Source: CAZPMC01 sp964587755 (GTDB lineage: Bacteria > Bacillota > Clostridia > Acetivibrionales > DTU013). From it: 35,738 nt of DNA. The notes beneath the pieces are model-generated. The model saw only the letters and a program-made list of their open reading frames with translations, was not told where the DNA came from and did no database searches. How positions within the stretch are numbered: the first letter of the stretch is position 1; each line of letters begins with the position of its first letter. The stretch spans positions 1-35,738 of the forward strand of contig CAZPMC010000020.1 of the NCBI GenBank assembly GCA_964587755.1, read 5' to 3'. Shown here one piece after another: positions 16,537-26,390 of the stretch. Position numbers and translations under genes: made by a program.

Positions 16537-18015
16537 GTGGAAAAATACAGTATATATCAGCAGATTGCTGAGAGAACCCAAGGGGATATATATATTGGAG
16601 TTGTCGGGCCGGTCCGGACCGGTAAGTCTACACTGATTAAAAGGTTTATGGACTTGCTGGTTATACCGAATATCGAAAATGTATACAGCCGGGAGAGAGC
16701 TAAGGATGAGCTTCCCCAAAGTGCTACCGGCCGGACAATAATGACAACTGAGCCTAAATTTGTTCCAAATGAAGCAGTTGAAATAACTCTTGATGAAGCT
16801 CTGAAGCTTAAGGTTAGATTGGTGGATTGTGTAGGCTATTTAGTGAAAGGTGCCCTTGGACACATGGAGAACAATTCACCCAGAATGGTATCTACTCCTT
16901 GGTTTGATTATCAAATACCATTTGAACAGGCAGCGGAGATTGGTACCAGAAAAGTAATCAATGACCACTCGACTATTGGCCTGGTTGTCACAACAGACGG
17001 AACTATAACTGATATTCCGAGAGAAGATTATGTTGAGGCCGAAAAAAGGGTTATAAACGAGTTAATGGATATTAACAAGCCCTTTGTTATAGTGCTAAAC
17101 TCTGTTATTCCATATGATGAAGAAACTGAAAAGCTAAGGCTTGAGCTTGAGGAAAAATATGAAGTGCCTGTTATAAGTGTCAACTGTGCTCAGATGCGGC
17201 ATGAAGATATGGCAAATATCATGGAGCGGATTTTGTATGAATTTCCCATCTGTGAGATCGGTATTGAGCTGCCAAAGTGGGTGGAAGCCCTTGAGGATGA
17301 GCATTGGCTTAAAGCCGATATTATGCAGTCGATAAAAGACTCCTTTAAAGGAGTGCAAAAGCTCAGGGAAGCAAAGGATAACATCAAGCTTTTTGCAGAT
17401 TATGAGTTTGTTAAAAAATCTAATTTACACGAGATTAATGCAGGTGTAGGGACCATGCTTATCAATATAGAAGCCCCGGATGACTTATTCTATAAGGTTT
17501 TAAGTGATACAACCGGCCTTCAGATAGAAGGTGAGCACAGGTTGATGGGGCTGATTAAGGATTTAGCCAGAGTAAAGAGGGAATACGAGAGGGTGGAATA
17601 TGCGCTACATGAGGTGAAAGTGAAAGGCTATGGAGTGGTAACGCCTCATATGGAAGAGATGACTCTCAATGAACCGGAAATAATCAAGCAGGGGAACAGG
17701 TTCGGAGTTAAGCTCCGCGCCAGCGCACCATCGATTCATATGATCAGAGCGGATATAGAAACAGAAATTGCACCCCTTGTAGGCACGGAGAAACAGTCGG
17801 AGGAGCTGGTAAATTATCTTTTGAAGGAATTTGAGAGTGAACCTGGCAAGATATGGGAGTCCAATATATTTGGCAAATCACTCCACGAGCTTGTAAGTGA
17901 AGGCTTGCACAACAAGCTTAACAGAATGCCCGATGATGCCCAGCTTAAGCTTCAGGAGACACTTCAAAGAATAATAAATGAAGGTAGCGGAGGTCTCATC
18001 TGCATTATATTGTAG
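16537..18015 (+). CDS. spoIVA: Stage IV sporulation protein A, spore coat basement-layer ATPase
   Basis: 492 residues, the standard length. The N-terminal NTPase domain has a Walker A of GPVRTGKS (24-31), LVDCVGYLVKGA as the Walker B/switch region, and LNSVIPYDEETE. Middle and C-terminal domains are well conserved (KSFHEL-like KSLHELVSEGL near the end). The protein hydrolyses ATP to polymerise on the forespore outer membrane and is required for coat assembly and cortex. The GTG start has GGGGGG upstream. Transcribed alone: own candidate sigma-E promoter and a terminator right after the stop. It marks the organism as an endospore former. Confidence 0.98.
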   Translation: MEKYSIYQQIAERTQGDIYIGVVGPVRTGKSTLIKRFMDLLVIPNIENVYSRERAKDELPQSATGRTIMTTEPKFVPNEAVEITLDEALKLKVRLVDCVGYLVKGALGHMENNSPRMVSTPWFDYQIPFEQAAEIGTRKVINDHSTIGLVVTTDGTITDIPREDYVEAEKRVINELMDINKPFVIVLNSVIPYDEETEKLRLELEEKYEVPVISVNCAQMRHEDMANIMERILYEFPICEIGIELPKWVEALEDEHWLKADIMQSIKDSFKGVQKLREAKDNIKLFADYEFVKKSNLHEINAGVGTMLINIEAPDDLFYKVLSDTTGLQIEGEHRLMGLIKDLARVKREYERVEYALHEVKVKGYGVVTPHMEEMTLNEPEIIKQGNRFGVKLRASAPSIHMIRADIETEIAPLVGTEKQSEELVNYLLKEFESEPGKIWESNIFGKSLHELVSEGLHNKLNRMPDDAQLKLQETLQRIINEGSGGLICIIL

Positions 18016-18034
18016 TGTAGGAAAAACTTGCAGG

Positions 18035-18068
18035 GGGGCGTTGCCTAAAACAGGCAATGCCCCTTTTA
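18035..18068 (+). terminator. Intrinsic terminator of spoIVA
   Basis: A 12-bp stem (GGGGCGTTGCCT with AGGCAATGCCCC, one G-U pair), a 5-nt loop, and then TTTT. It starts 20 nt after the spoIVA stop. Confidence 0.9.
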
Positions 18069-18121
18069 TCGTATGGTCAAATATGGTACAATCTTCGAAA
18101 GAACAAGCCCGGAGGTGCTGT

Positions 18122-19868
18122 ATGAGCAGTAGAAGCATATATGATTTCTGGTTGAGGGATGATTATTTTGATGAGGATACAAAAAAAGAGCTTGAAAGTA
18201 TTAAGGACAACCCTGATGAAATCGAGGAAAGGTTTTACAAGGATTTAGAGTTTGGTACCGGCGGCCTTAGAGGCATAATCGGCGCAGGGACCAACAGAAT
18301 AAATCTGTATACGGTNNNNNNNNNNNNNNNNNNNNCAGGGGCTTTGTCAATATCTCTTAAAAAATGTTGAGGACGCAAAAAGCCGCGGTATTGTTATTGC
18401 CTATGACTCAAGGCACAAATCGCCTGAATTTGCACTTGAAGCGGCAAAGACCTTTACTGCCAATGGAATTGTCGCTTATCTTTTCGATGAACTTCGTCCT
18501 ACACCTGAGCTTTCCTTTGCACTAAGGCATCTAAATGCAGCAGCGGGAATAGTTATTACAGCAAGTCACAATCCAAAGCAGTACAACGGCTACAAGGTAT
18601 ATGGAGAGGACGGGGGCCAGCTTCCTCTTGAAGCCTCTGAAGCGGTACTCAAGGAAGTTGAAGATATTTCTGACATTACATCGGTTATCCCGTTGACCGA
18701 AGAGGAAGCATACGAAAAAGGGCTTCTAAAAAAAATTGGTTCTGAAATCGATGATGCGTATATAAGTAGTATAAAGACGCTGGTTGTAGACAATACGGCT
18801 ATTGACAGGGTAGCGGATTCTATTAAAATCGTATACACTCCCTTACATGGCTCGGGAAATAAGCCTGTCAGAAGGATTCTTAAGGAAATAGGATTTAAGA
18901 ATGTGTTGGTTGTTAAGGATCAGGAACTTCCTGACCCTGAGTTCCCAACGGTCAAATACCCGAATCCTGAGGAAGCCGACTCCTTTAGGCTGGCTATTGA
19001 GCTTTCTGATAAAGAGGATGCAGATTTAATAATAGGTACGGACCCTGATTGCGACAGAATGGGTGTTGCAGTTAGAAATACACAAGGTAAATACGTCGTC
19101 CTGACAGGAAATCAAATAGGGTGTCTTTTATTAGAATATATCCTATCTCAGAAAATGCGGCTGGGGCTTATGCCGGAAAACGGATTCGTTGTAAAGACAG
19201 TGGTTACAAGTGAGCTTGCGCGAAGAATTGCCGAACATTACGGTGTTGAAATGATAGAGGTGCTTACTGGCTTTAAGTTTATTGGAGAAAAAATAAAAGA
19301 ACTGGATGATACCGGAATAAAGAAATATATATTTGGTTTTGAAGAAAGCCACGGATACCTTGCAGGTACTTTTGCAAGGGACAAGGACGCTGTAGTGGCA
19401 AGTATGCTCACAGCAGAGATGGCAGCTTTCTATAAGGGCTGCGGTATGACGCTTTATGAAGGCTTGCAGGAGATATTCCAAAAGTACGGCTACTACTTTG
19501 AAGAAGTAACCTCTTTTGCCTTGGAGGGTAAGGAAGGCATAGAGAAAATCAACGCAGCAATGGATGCACTGCGAAGCGATAAAACCGCAAGCTTCATAAA
19601 ATGCTATCCAGAAGAAATAAGAGATTATTTGACTGGAGAGACATTGCATGTAGGCAGTGGCAGGAAGGAAAAAATTAACCTGCCGTCATCAAATGTTCTT
19701 TATTACCGTTTGAAGGATTCTGCCTGGTTTTGCATAAGACCTTCCGGAACAGAACCGAAGATAAAAATTTATTATGGCTGTGCCGATAAAACCGAGAACA
19801 AGTCCCGGGAGAGGCTAAAGTCAATAAAGGAAAATGTAATTGCTGAAATCAAAAAGCTGCTTTTTTGA
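18122..19868 (+). CDS. pgcA: Phosphoglucomutase / phospho-sugar mutase (PgcA-like), broken only by an assembly gap
   Basis: Interconverts glucose 1- and 6-phosphate, feeding UDP-glucose and glycolipid/polysaccharide synthesis. The ATG at 18122 has GGAGG 6 nt upstream. FGTGGLRG lies near the N-terminus. The phosphoserine loop is ITASHNP, the metal loop DPDCDRMG, the sugar loop GFEESHGYLAG, and the phosphate-binding site RPSGTEPKIK. The reading frame before and after the N run at 18316-18335 differs by one, but the protein is continuous in sequence logic (INLYTV..., then QGLCQYLLKN). About 580 residues once the gap is corrected, which is normal. No true frameshift needs to be invoked. Confidence 0.93.
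18316..18335. other. Assembly gap (20 N placeholder)
   Basis: Exactly 20 N inside the phosphoglucomutase gene. For the frame to continue, the true gap must be 1 modulo 3. The family motif between YTV and QGL suggests about 13 missing bases (1 + 4 codons). Confidence 0.97.
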
Positions 19869-19913
19869 GGTCTTTAGATGCCAGGCACCGAAGTTATAAA
19901 GTTATTCTTGATT

Positions 19914-20477
19914 TTAACCTGAGTGACAATTTTGATAAATGCTATTGAACAGTAAAGAAATCTTTTGGCATGGTGAGTATTTATCGAAGTCTTCATTTGC
20001 ACAGCATGTTCTAAAAATATTATAATCTATCAAAGCGCATACATGGCAAGGCCTTTCACCTGATGAGAGGCCTTTTTCTAATCCTTCGAAGACCTCAAGG
20101 TTTTGAATTCCGATAAAGGGGTGACTTATATAAAAATTTTTCAAATAACTAAAGGAAGATAACCTTTTGAAGCTGCTGCATGTATTTTTATAATACCACG
20201 GTACTGCTAACTGGTCGCTATTAAAGGGATAGCTTCTTTCAAAATACAGTAAGCCGGGAAGAAGGGGACTGCAGTGAATATATGTACCTGCGGTGCATTT
20301 TAGACAATGCTTGTGGCAGCTTGATCTTTTCAGTCGGGAGCAGAATATGCAGTTGGCATACTGGGCTAAAGTATGTTTTAAGTATAGTTCATACTTATAT
20401 CTGTGAATAAAATGCCATTTATATATGGTGTCCTCTGAAAAAAAGGAAGTAATCTTTAATGAGGTTAAATTCAACAT
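19914..20477 (-). CDS. Cysteine-rich orphan protein
   Basis: 187 residues from ATG 20477, which has AAAGGGAG 5 nt upstream. The ATG at 20504 upstream lacks one. There are 13 cysteines: NCIFC (43, 46), CHKHCLKC (54, 58, 61), 69, 100, PCHVC (144, 147), CC (158-159), 170 and 184. The spacing suggests metal binding, perhaps two sites. No signal peptide or membrane segment is evident, and I do not recognise the family. It is the only plausible gene in the 808 bp between the mutase and the HD-GYP gene, and it is divergent from the latter. Confidence 0.55.
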   Translation of the reverse strand: MLNLTSLKITSFFSEDTIYKWHFIHRYKYELYLKHTLAQYANCIFCSRLKRSSCHKHCLKCTAGTYIHCSPLLPGLLYFERSYPFNSDQLAVPWYYKNTCSSFKRLSSFSYLKNFYISHPFIGIQNLEVFEGLEKGLSSGERPCHVCALIDYNIFRTCCANEDFDKYSPCQKISLLFNSIYQNCHSG

Positions 20478-20520
20478 TGGCACTCCCTTTAAATAATAAT
20501 ACATATATTACCATAAATAG

Positions 20521-20549
20521 ATATAAATATCATTTATTACCCGTTTCAA
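20521..20549 (-). promoter_or_regulatory. Candidate promoter of the Cys-rich gene
   Basis: On the minus strand TTGAAA (20549-20544), 17 nt, TTATAT (20526-20521). The -10 match is moderate. Transcription would begin about 37 nt before the ATG at 20477. Confidence 0.35.
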
Positions 20550-20675
20550 TTAAAATATTACATTTTTATTACGAAAATGTATAAAGAGAGGTTTTTATTC
20601 AATTTTGTCGAATATAAAAACTGATACAGCAAAAATAGATTTTATATTACAAAAGATAAATCCCTGGAGGAAGAG

Positions 20676-21740
20676 ATGCGCAGAATAAATATCGACTCGA
20701 TAAAAAAGGGTGCAAAGCTGGCTCGGACAATATTCAGCTCTGACGGAGGAGTATTGCTGGCAGAGGGAATGACACTTGATGAGCGATACATCGAAATTTT
20801 AAGAAACCGCGGGATCAGCGAAGTTTATCTCGAGGATGAAATATCGTCAGGAGTCCAGGTGGAAGATGCTGTAACAGAGGAAACGCGAAATGAAGCTGTA
20901 GTTCTTGTCAAAAAAATAATGACCGGCTGCAAATTCATATCGTCACCAGAAATCGAAGTTGTTAAGGCTACAGCCATAAAGATAATTGACGAGCTTTTGC
21001 AGAACAATGACATTATTTATAACCTTTCAGATATTAAGTCTGTTGATGATTATACTTTTCAACATTCCGTAAATGTGTGTATTCTTTCAACAATCACCGG
21101 TATCGGTCTTAGTTTTAGTGAAGATAGGCTTAAAGAGCTGGCTGTCGGGGCTATATTGCACGATATAGGCAAAATGTGTATTCAAAAGGAGATACTGCAT
21201 AAACCGGGACAGTTGACTGTCAGTGAGTTTGAAGAGATAAAAAAGCATACTGTGTATGGATATGAAATGCTCAGAAGAAATGAAAGCCTGGGCTTGGCTT
21301 CTGCTTATATTGCTTTAGGTCACCATGAAAGATATGACGGAAGCGGGTATCCTCTTCAGCTTAAAGGAAACAATATTGAAATTTACTGCAGAATTGTTGC
21401 AGTAGCCGACGTATATGACGCTCTTACCTCAGACCGGGTATACAGAAAAAAGCTCAGACCCAATGAGGTTTATGAATATATAACATCCCTTGGTGTTAAC
21501 CATTTCGACCCTAAAGTTGTCGAAAATTTTGTAAAGTATGTATCTATTTATCCTGTCGGTACAGGTGTTATGCTCAATACAAGAGAGCGGGCACTCGTTG
21601 TTAAAGATAACAGAAACGCACCAACAAAGCCTGTTGTCAGAATAATATATGACGATGATATTAGAATGAAGCGCACATATAAGGAAGTTGATTTATCACA
21701 GCAAACATCTCTTTTTATAATCGGTGGCTGCGATATATAA
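20676..21740 (+). CDS. HD-GYP domain cyclic di-GMP phosphodiesterase
   Basis: 354 residues, soluble. The N-terminal ~60 residues resemble the DUF3391-type leader often found before HD-GYP domains (INIDSIKKGAKLARTIF). The HD-GYP domain has QHSVNVC (H130), LHDIGK (H162, D163), the signature HHERYDGSGYP (216-226), and VADVYDALTSDRVYR. All recognised metal and GYP residues are present, so catalytic activity towards c-di-GMP is expected. There is no receiver or membrane domain, so the input signal is unknown. GGAGG precedes the ATG. Confidence 0.93.
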   Translation: MRRINIDSIKKGAKLARTIFSSDGGVLLAEGMTLDERYIEILRNRGISEVYLEDEISSGVQVEDAVTEETRNEAVVLVKKIMTGCKFISSPEIEVVKATAIKIIDELLQNNDIIYNLSDIKSVDDYTFQHSVNVCILSTITGIGLSFSEDRLKELAVGAILHDIGKMCIQKEILHKPGQLTVSEFEEIKKHTVYGYEMLRRNESLGLASAYIALGHHERYDGSGYPLQLKGNNIEIYCRIVAVADVYDALTSDRVYRKKLRPNEVYEYITSLGVNHFDPKVVENFVKYVSIYPVGTGVMLNTRERALVVKDNRNAPTKPVVRIIYDDDIRMKRTYKEVDLSQQTSLFIIGGCDI

Positions 21741-21847
21741 ATTTAAACCCTGCCTTTGTATCTTGAAATACGAGCCCAGTTAGTTCATAATTTAATATAT
21801 CATTATGCTTTTTTCATGTGAGCATATACCGGAGGATAAATCAAAAG

Positions 21848-24800
21848 GTGGCAGATAGCGAAGATACAAAGAAAAAAGTGGACTTCGTCCACTTGCATGT
21901 CCACACGGATTACAGTCTTTTGGACGGTGCAAACAGAATACCGGAATTAATAAAGCGTGTTGCCGAGCTGGGAATGGATAGCATTGCCATAACAGATCAC
22001 GGTGTCATGTATGGTGTTATTGATTTTTATAAAGAGGCGGTTAAAAATAATATCAAGCCTATTTTAGGATGTGAGGTTTACACATCGAAAAGAACCCGTT
22101 TTGACAGACAGCCCGGTTTAGATTCCGATTATGGACATCTCCTGCTTCTTGCAAGAGACAACGAGGGCTATAAAAATCTTATGAAAATTGTTTCCATAGG
22201 ATTTACGGAAGGGTTTTATTATAAACCAAGGATTGATACAGAGATTCTAAAGCTTTATTCCAAGGGAATAACGGCTCTTAGTGCCTGCCTGTCAGGGGAT
22301 ATACCAAAATCAATTTTGGAGAGGGATTACAATAAAGCAAGGCAAAAGGCAATCGAGTTTAATGAAATATTCGGGCAGGGCAATTTTTTTCTTGAGCTTC
22401 AGATAAATGGCGTTGAGGAGCAAAATTTCGTAAATCAAAACCTTATCAAGCTCTCAAAGGAGCTTGGGATACCTCTTGTAGCAACAAATGATGCCCACTA
22501 TTTAAGGCGGGAGGATGCAAAAGCCCATGAAGTTTTGCTCTGTATTCAAACGGGCAGGAAAATTACCGATGAGGACAGAATGAAATTTAATTCCGATGAA
22601 TTTTACATAAAGTCGCCTGAGGAAATGGCACAGACCTTTAAAAATGTTCCGGAAGCCATTGAAAACACTGTCAAAATAGCCCAAAGCTGTAATGTAGAGC
22701 TGGAATTCAACAAGCTCCATTTGCCCCAATACCATGTCCCCGGTAATGCAAATTCTTTTGAATACCTTAAAAATCTATGTTATGAAGGACTAAAAAAACT
22801 TCTTCCCCAGGCATCAAAAAGCCCTGATTATACACAGCGGCTTGATTATGAGCTTCAGGTAATCAGGCAGATGGGTTATGTAGATTACTTTTTAATTGTT
22901 TGGGATTTTATAAAGTATGCTAAGGACAATGGAATAATGGTAGGGCCGGGAAGAGGCTCTGCAGCTGGAAGTCTTACTGCATACTGCCTAGGCATTACAG
23001 CTATTGACCCATTAAGATACAATTTGCTTTTTGAGAGGTTTTTAAATCCCGAAAGAATTACAATGCCTGATATAGATATTGACTTCTGTTATGAAAGAAG
23101 ACAGGAGGTCATTGATTATGTGGTTAAGAAATACGGAGAGGACCGAGTAGCCCAAATAATAACCTTCGGTACTATGGCAGCAAGAGGTGCCATCAGGGAT
23201 GTGGGAAGAGCCCTTGACATTCCGTATGGGGAAGTGGATCAAATTGCAAAAATGATACCTTTTCAGATTGGCATGACTATCGATAAAGCACTTGAAATAA
23301 ATCCCCAACTGAGAAATAAATATAATGACGATGAAAGGATACAGGAGCTGATTGATTTAGCCAGACTTTTGGAGGGCATGCCCAGACACGCTAGCACTCA
23401 TGCTGCGGGAGTCGTTATTTCTAAGGAGCCCATAACTGAATATGTTCCTCTGCAGAAGAATGATGAGAGCATAACGACGCAGTTTTCAATGGGACTTCTG
23501 GAGGAGTTGGGACTGCTCAAAATGGACTTTTTGGGGCTTCGGACTCTTACAGTTATTCGTGATGCGGTAGAATTAGTTAAGAAAAATCATGGTATAGAGA
23601 TTGATATTGAAAAAATGAATATGGAGGACAAAAATGTCTATAAGATGATAGGAGAGGGAAAAACCTCAGGCATATTCCAATTAGAATCTGCAGGAATGAC
23701 ACAGTTTATGAAGGAGCTTATGCCTGCCTCCCTTGAAGACATAATCGCCGGTATATCACTGTACAGGCCTGGTCCAATGGATTCCATACCAAGATATATA
23801 AAAAATAAAAACAACCCTGGTCAGGTGGAATATGAACACCCACTCCTGGAGAAGATTCTAGATGTAACATACGGCTGTATGGTGTACCAGGAGCAGGTAA
23901 TGCAGATAGTGCGCGATTTAGGCGGATACTCCTATGGAAGATCTGATCTGGTCAGGCGTGCCATGTCCAAGAAAAAGCATGATGTTATGCAGAAGGAACG
24001 TGAAAATTTTGTTCATGGGATTGTAGATGAGGAAGGCAATGTGGTTGTTAAGGGCGCTGTAAGAAACGGTGTAGATGAGGCGACAGCAAACCGTATTTTT
24101 GACCAGATGACGGACTTTGCAAGCTACGCCTTCAATAAATCCCACGCTGCGGCATATGCTGTTGTAGCATATCAGACTGCATGGCTCAAATACTATTATC
24201 CTGTAGAGTTTATGGCAGCATGTATGAACAGCTTCCTTGGAAGCGGTGAGAAAATTTCCCAGTATGTTCACGAGTGTAAGCAAATGAATATTGAGGTTTT
24301 ACCCCCTGATGTCAATGAAAGTGATGTAAGGTTTACAGTGGGAAAGGGAAAAATAAGATTCGGAATGGCTGCAGTTAAAAATGTAGGTGAGGCTGCGGTA
24401 AGTGAAATTATTTCTGAGCGGAGCGCCAAAGGGCAGTTTTTATCCTTTGGTGACTTCTGCCAGCGAATAGCTGATAAGGATGTTAATAAAAGATGTGTGG
24501 AAAGTCTGATAAAAAGCGGAGCCTTTGATTCCTTTGGCGTTTTCAGGTCAAAGCTTATGGCTGTTTATGAAAAAATGCTGGAGTCAGCACAGCAAAGCAA
24601 AAGAAACAATGTGGACGGACAGCTATCCCTTTTCGAGTTGTCTGGAAATGAACAACCTATTACAATTGACGAAAGCTATCCTGATATTAAGGAGTTTCCT
24701 TCAAAGTTGCTTCTGGCCATGGAGAAGGAGATGCTGGGTCTTTATCTTTCAGGTCATCCTCTGAAAGAATATGAAGAGGAAATCAAAAGGCAAGCCACTA

Positions 24801-25477
24801 TCAAAAGCTCTGACCTTGTATACGGGATGGACGGCCAAAGCATTCCGGTAGCTTCAGAAGGTGAAATAGGTGCTCAAGGAAAAGAATTGCTGGATGGTAT
24901 GTTAGTTACCGTAGGGGGGATTGTTACCGGCAAAAAAACTAAAACCACAAAAAACAATAACCTTATGGCATTTGTAACATTAGAAGATATTTACGGCTCC
25001 TTAGAAGTGATCGTGTTTCCCAAAATACTCGACAGGTACGGAGAATTGCTTGTAGAAGAAAATGCAGTTTTTGTTGACGGAAGGGTTAGTATAAAAGAGG
25101 AGGAGCAGGCAAAAATAATATGCGAAGGTGTACGCCCGATAAGAGGCGCAGAAGAAGCGCAGCGTGAAGACATAGTGTTCAATAGAAAAAGCAGAAGAGC
25201 TGATAAGATTTATATCAGGTCAGACAAACCGGTAGATAGCGATGAAATGAAATCATCAATCTCCTTATTAAAATATTTCAGCGGAGCAACACCTGTCTGT
25301 TTTTGCAGTACAGACAGCACGGGAAATGTTGTGAAAATGGACATTGGAGAATATAATGTATATATGTGCGAAACTCTTATAAATGAATTGGTTGAAAGAT
25401 TTGGTAATGAGAATGTGAGAATAGTCTCAAAGGGTAATTATTCGGCAGGAAAAAATGGCGATAACGGCCTAAATTAG
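21848..25477 (+). CDS. dnaE: DNA polymerase III subunit alpha (DnaE)
   Basis: Replicative DNA polymerase of the DnaE class, about 1209 residues. The N-terminal PHP domain is HLHVHTDYSLLDG, then ITDHGVMYG. The polymerase core has GPGRGSAAGS and the catalytic aspartates in PDIDIDF (about 405-411). GIFQLES, YRPGPMDSIP and the HhH segments follow. The late OB-fold (GGIVTGKKTKTTKNNN...AFVTLEDIYGSLEVIVFP) is present. There is no exonuclease insertion, so it is not PolC. Start GTG 21848 is chosen although GGAGG is 12 nt away; the earlier GTG at 21818 lies before that ribosome binding site. Confidence 0.97.
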   Translation: MADSEDTKKKVDFVHLHVHTDYSLLDGANRIPELIKRVAELGMDSIAITDHGVMYGVIDFYKEAVKNNIKPILGCEVYTSKRTRFDRQPGLDSDYGHLLLLARDNEGYKNLMKIVSIGFTEGFYYKPRIDTEILKLYSKGITALSACLSGDIPKSILERDYNKARQKAIEFNEIFGQGNFFLELQINGVEEQNFVNQNLIKLSKELGIPLVATNDAHYLRREDAKAHEVLLCIQTGRKITDEDRMKFNSDEFYIKSPEEMAQTFKNVPEAIENTVKIAQSCNVELEFNKLHLPQYHVPGNANSFEYLKNLCYEGLKKLLPQASKSPDYTQRLDYELQVIRQMGYVDYFLIVWDFIKYAKDNGIMVGPGRGSAAGSLTAYCLGITAIDPLRYNLLFERFLNPERITMPDIDIDFCYERRQEVIDYVVKKYGEDRVAQIITFGTMAARGAIRDVGRALDIPYGEVDQIAKMIPFQIGMTIDKALEINPQLRNKYNDDERIQELIDLARLLEGMPRHASTHAAGVVISKEPITEYVPLQKNDESITTQFSMGLLEELGLLKMDFLGLRTLTVIRDAVELVKKNHGIEIDIEKMNMEDKNVYKMIGEGKTSGIFQLESAGMTQFMKELMPASLEDIIAGISLYRPGPMDSIPRYIKNKNNPGQVEYEHPLLEKILDVTYGCMVYQEQVMQIVRDLGGYSYGRSDLVRRAMSKKKHDVMQKERENFVHGIVDEEGNVVVKGAVRNGVDEATANRIFDQMTDFASYAFNKSHAAAYAVVAYQTAWLKYYYPVEFMAACMNSFLGSGEKISQYVHECKQMNIEVLPPDVNESDVRFTVGKGKIRFGMAAVKNVGEAAVSEIISERSAKGQFLSFGDFCQRIADKDVNKRCVESLIKSGAFDSFGVFRSKLMAVYEKMLESAQQSKRNNVDGQLSLFELSGNEQPITIDESYPDIKEFPSKLLLAMEKEMLGLYLSGHPLKEYEEEIKRQATIKSSDLVYGMDGQSIPVASEGEIGAQGKELLDGMLVTVGGIVTGKKTKTTKNNNLMAFVTLEDIYGSLEVIVFPKILDRYGELLVEENAVFVDGRVSIKEEEQAKIICEGVRPIRGAEEAQREDIVFNRKSRRADKIYIRSDKPVDSDEMKSSISLLKYFSGATPVCFCSTDSTGNVVKMDIGEYNVYMCETLINELVERFGNENVRIVSKGNYSAGKNGDNGLN

Positions 25478-25605
25478 CCATAAACGCCCATTTGTGGCGC
25501 GATTTGTATTGATTTTTTGAGCTAAATAATATATAGTAAGTTAGTGGCGAAAATATTGTATGAAATAATTATTACAAGCAAATAGTCCAAAAGGGGCGTG
25601 TTAAA

Positions 25606-25803
25606 ATGTGGACAGTGGTATACATGGCTCAGAGTAAGGATATAGCTACTACGTTACATGATCTACTCACTCAAGAAGGGATTCTTGTTAAGCTGAGACC
25701 TATTAGCAAGAACCATGAAAATAATGATACCTATTACGAAGTTCTTGTGCCGGAGGCTGAAGTAGAGGAAGCTCACAGTGTCATAATAGAAAAAGGTTAT
25801 TAG
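25606..25803 (+). CDS. Small DUF2007-like protein
   Basis: 65 residues (MWTVVYMAQSK..., YYEVLVPEAEVEEA...). It has the alternating strand/helix pattern of small ferredoxin-like signal-transducing (DUF2007) proteins. AGGGGCG lies 9 nt upstream. Stands alone between dnaE and a terminator. Function unknown. Confidence 0.75.
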   Translation: MWTVVYMAQSKDIATTLHDLLTQEGILVKLRPISKNHENNDTYYEVLVPEAEVEEAHSVIIEKGY

Positions 25804-25845
25804 TTTTTGTGTTCATTTAATAGGATTTTTATTTTTGAATAACCT

Positions 25846-25875
25846 CCCGTGCGTAAAGCACGGGTTTAATATTTT
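25846..25875 (+). terminator. Intrinsic terminator after the DUF2007-like gene
   Basis: A perfect 7-bp stem CCCGTGC / GCACGGG with a GTAAA loop, followed by TTTAATATTTT. Confidence 0.85.
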
Positions 25876-25898
25876 CAATGATGTTTTGGAGGATTCAA

Positions 25899-26327
25899 AT
25901 GTTTACTTCTCAAATCTCACTTATAGTCAGATATGCAGAAACAGATCAGATGGGGGTTGTCCATCACTCAAATTATCCAATATGGTTTGAAGCAGGCAGG
26001 ACCGATTTTATTAAAAAACTAGGGATGCCTTATAGTGTGATTGAACAAAACGGTGCCATGCTTCCGCTTCTTGAGATGAAGTGCAAATTTTTGAGCTTTG
26101 CCAGATATGAGGACGAAGTAATTATTGAAACGAAGATAAAAGAATATACAGGAACCAGACTTTTGTTCAGCTATACCGTATATAAAAAGGGCAATGACAA
26201 ACCCATCACAGAGGGCGAGACACTTCATGTATGGACAAACAGGGAATTAAAGCCGGTTAATATAAAGAAGTATTCGCCTGAAATATATGCTCTTTTAGAA
26301 AAAGCTGATAAGGGTGTTGAATTATAA
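25899..26327 (+). CDS. Acyl-CoA thioesterase, YbgC/FadM-like hotdog fold
   Basis: 142 residues from ATG 25899. GGAGG 6 nt upstream decides this start over the ATG at 25878. The motif VRYAETDQMGVVHHSNYPIW contains the catalytic Asp (TDQMG) of 4HBT thioesterases. The GETLHVWTN strand near the C-terminus also fits. Hydrolyses acyl-CoA thioesters; the chain preference cannot be read. Follows a terminator and so probably has its own promoter, although no clear one is seen. Confidence 0.92.
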   Translation: MFTSQISLIVRYAETDQMGVVHHSNYPIWFEAGRTDFIKKLGMPYSVIEQNGAMLPLLEMKCKFLSFARYEDEVIIETKIKEYTGTRLLFSYTVYKKGNDKPITEGETLHVWTNRELKPVNIKKYSPEIYALLEKADKGVEL

Positions 26328-26390
26328 CACATTGCGCTGATTTATCTTTATATGGTAAACTAAGAATATTGATGACTAGGTGGTGAGACA

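Noticed and set aside
18308..18370. Apparent frameshift/pseudogene in the phosphoglucomutase
   Set aside because: The frame change coincides exactly with the run of 20 N, and the protein motifs continue on both sides.
19143..19649. 168-codon Cys/His-containing frame on the minus strand
   Set aside because: Antisense to the sugar-binding part of the phosphoglucomutase; no ribosome binding site.
25478..25520. Terminator after dnaE (CGCC...GGCG then T-rich)
   Set aside because: The stem has only 4 pairs and the T-run is interrupted, so it is too weak to call.
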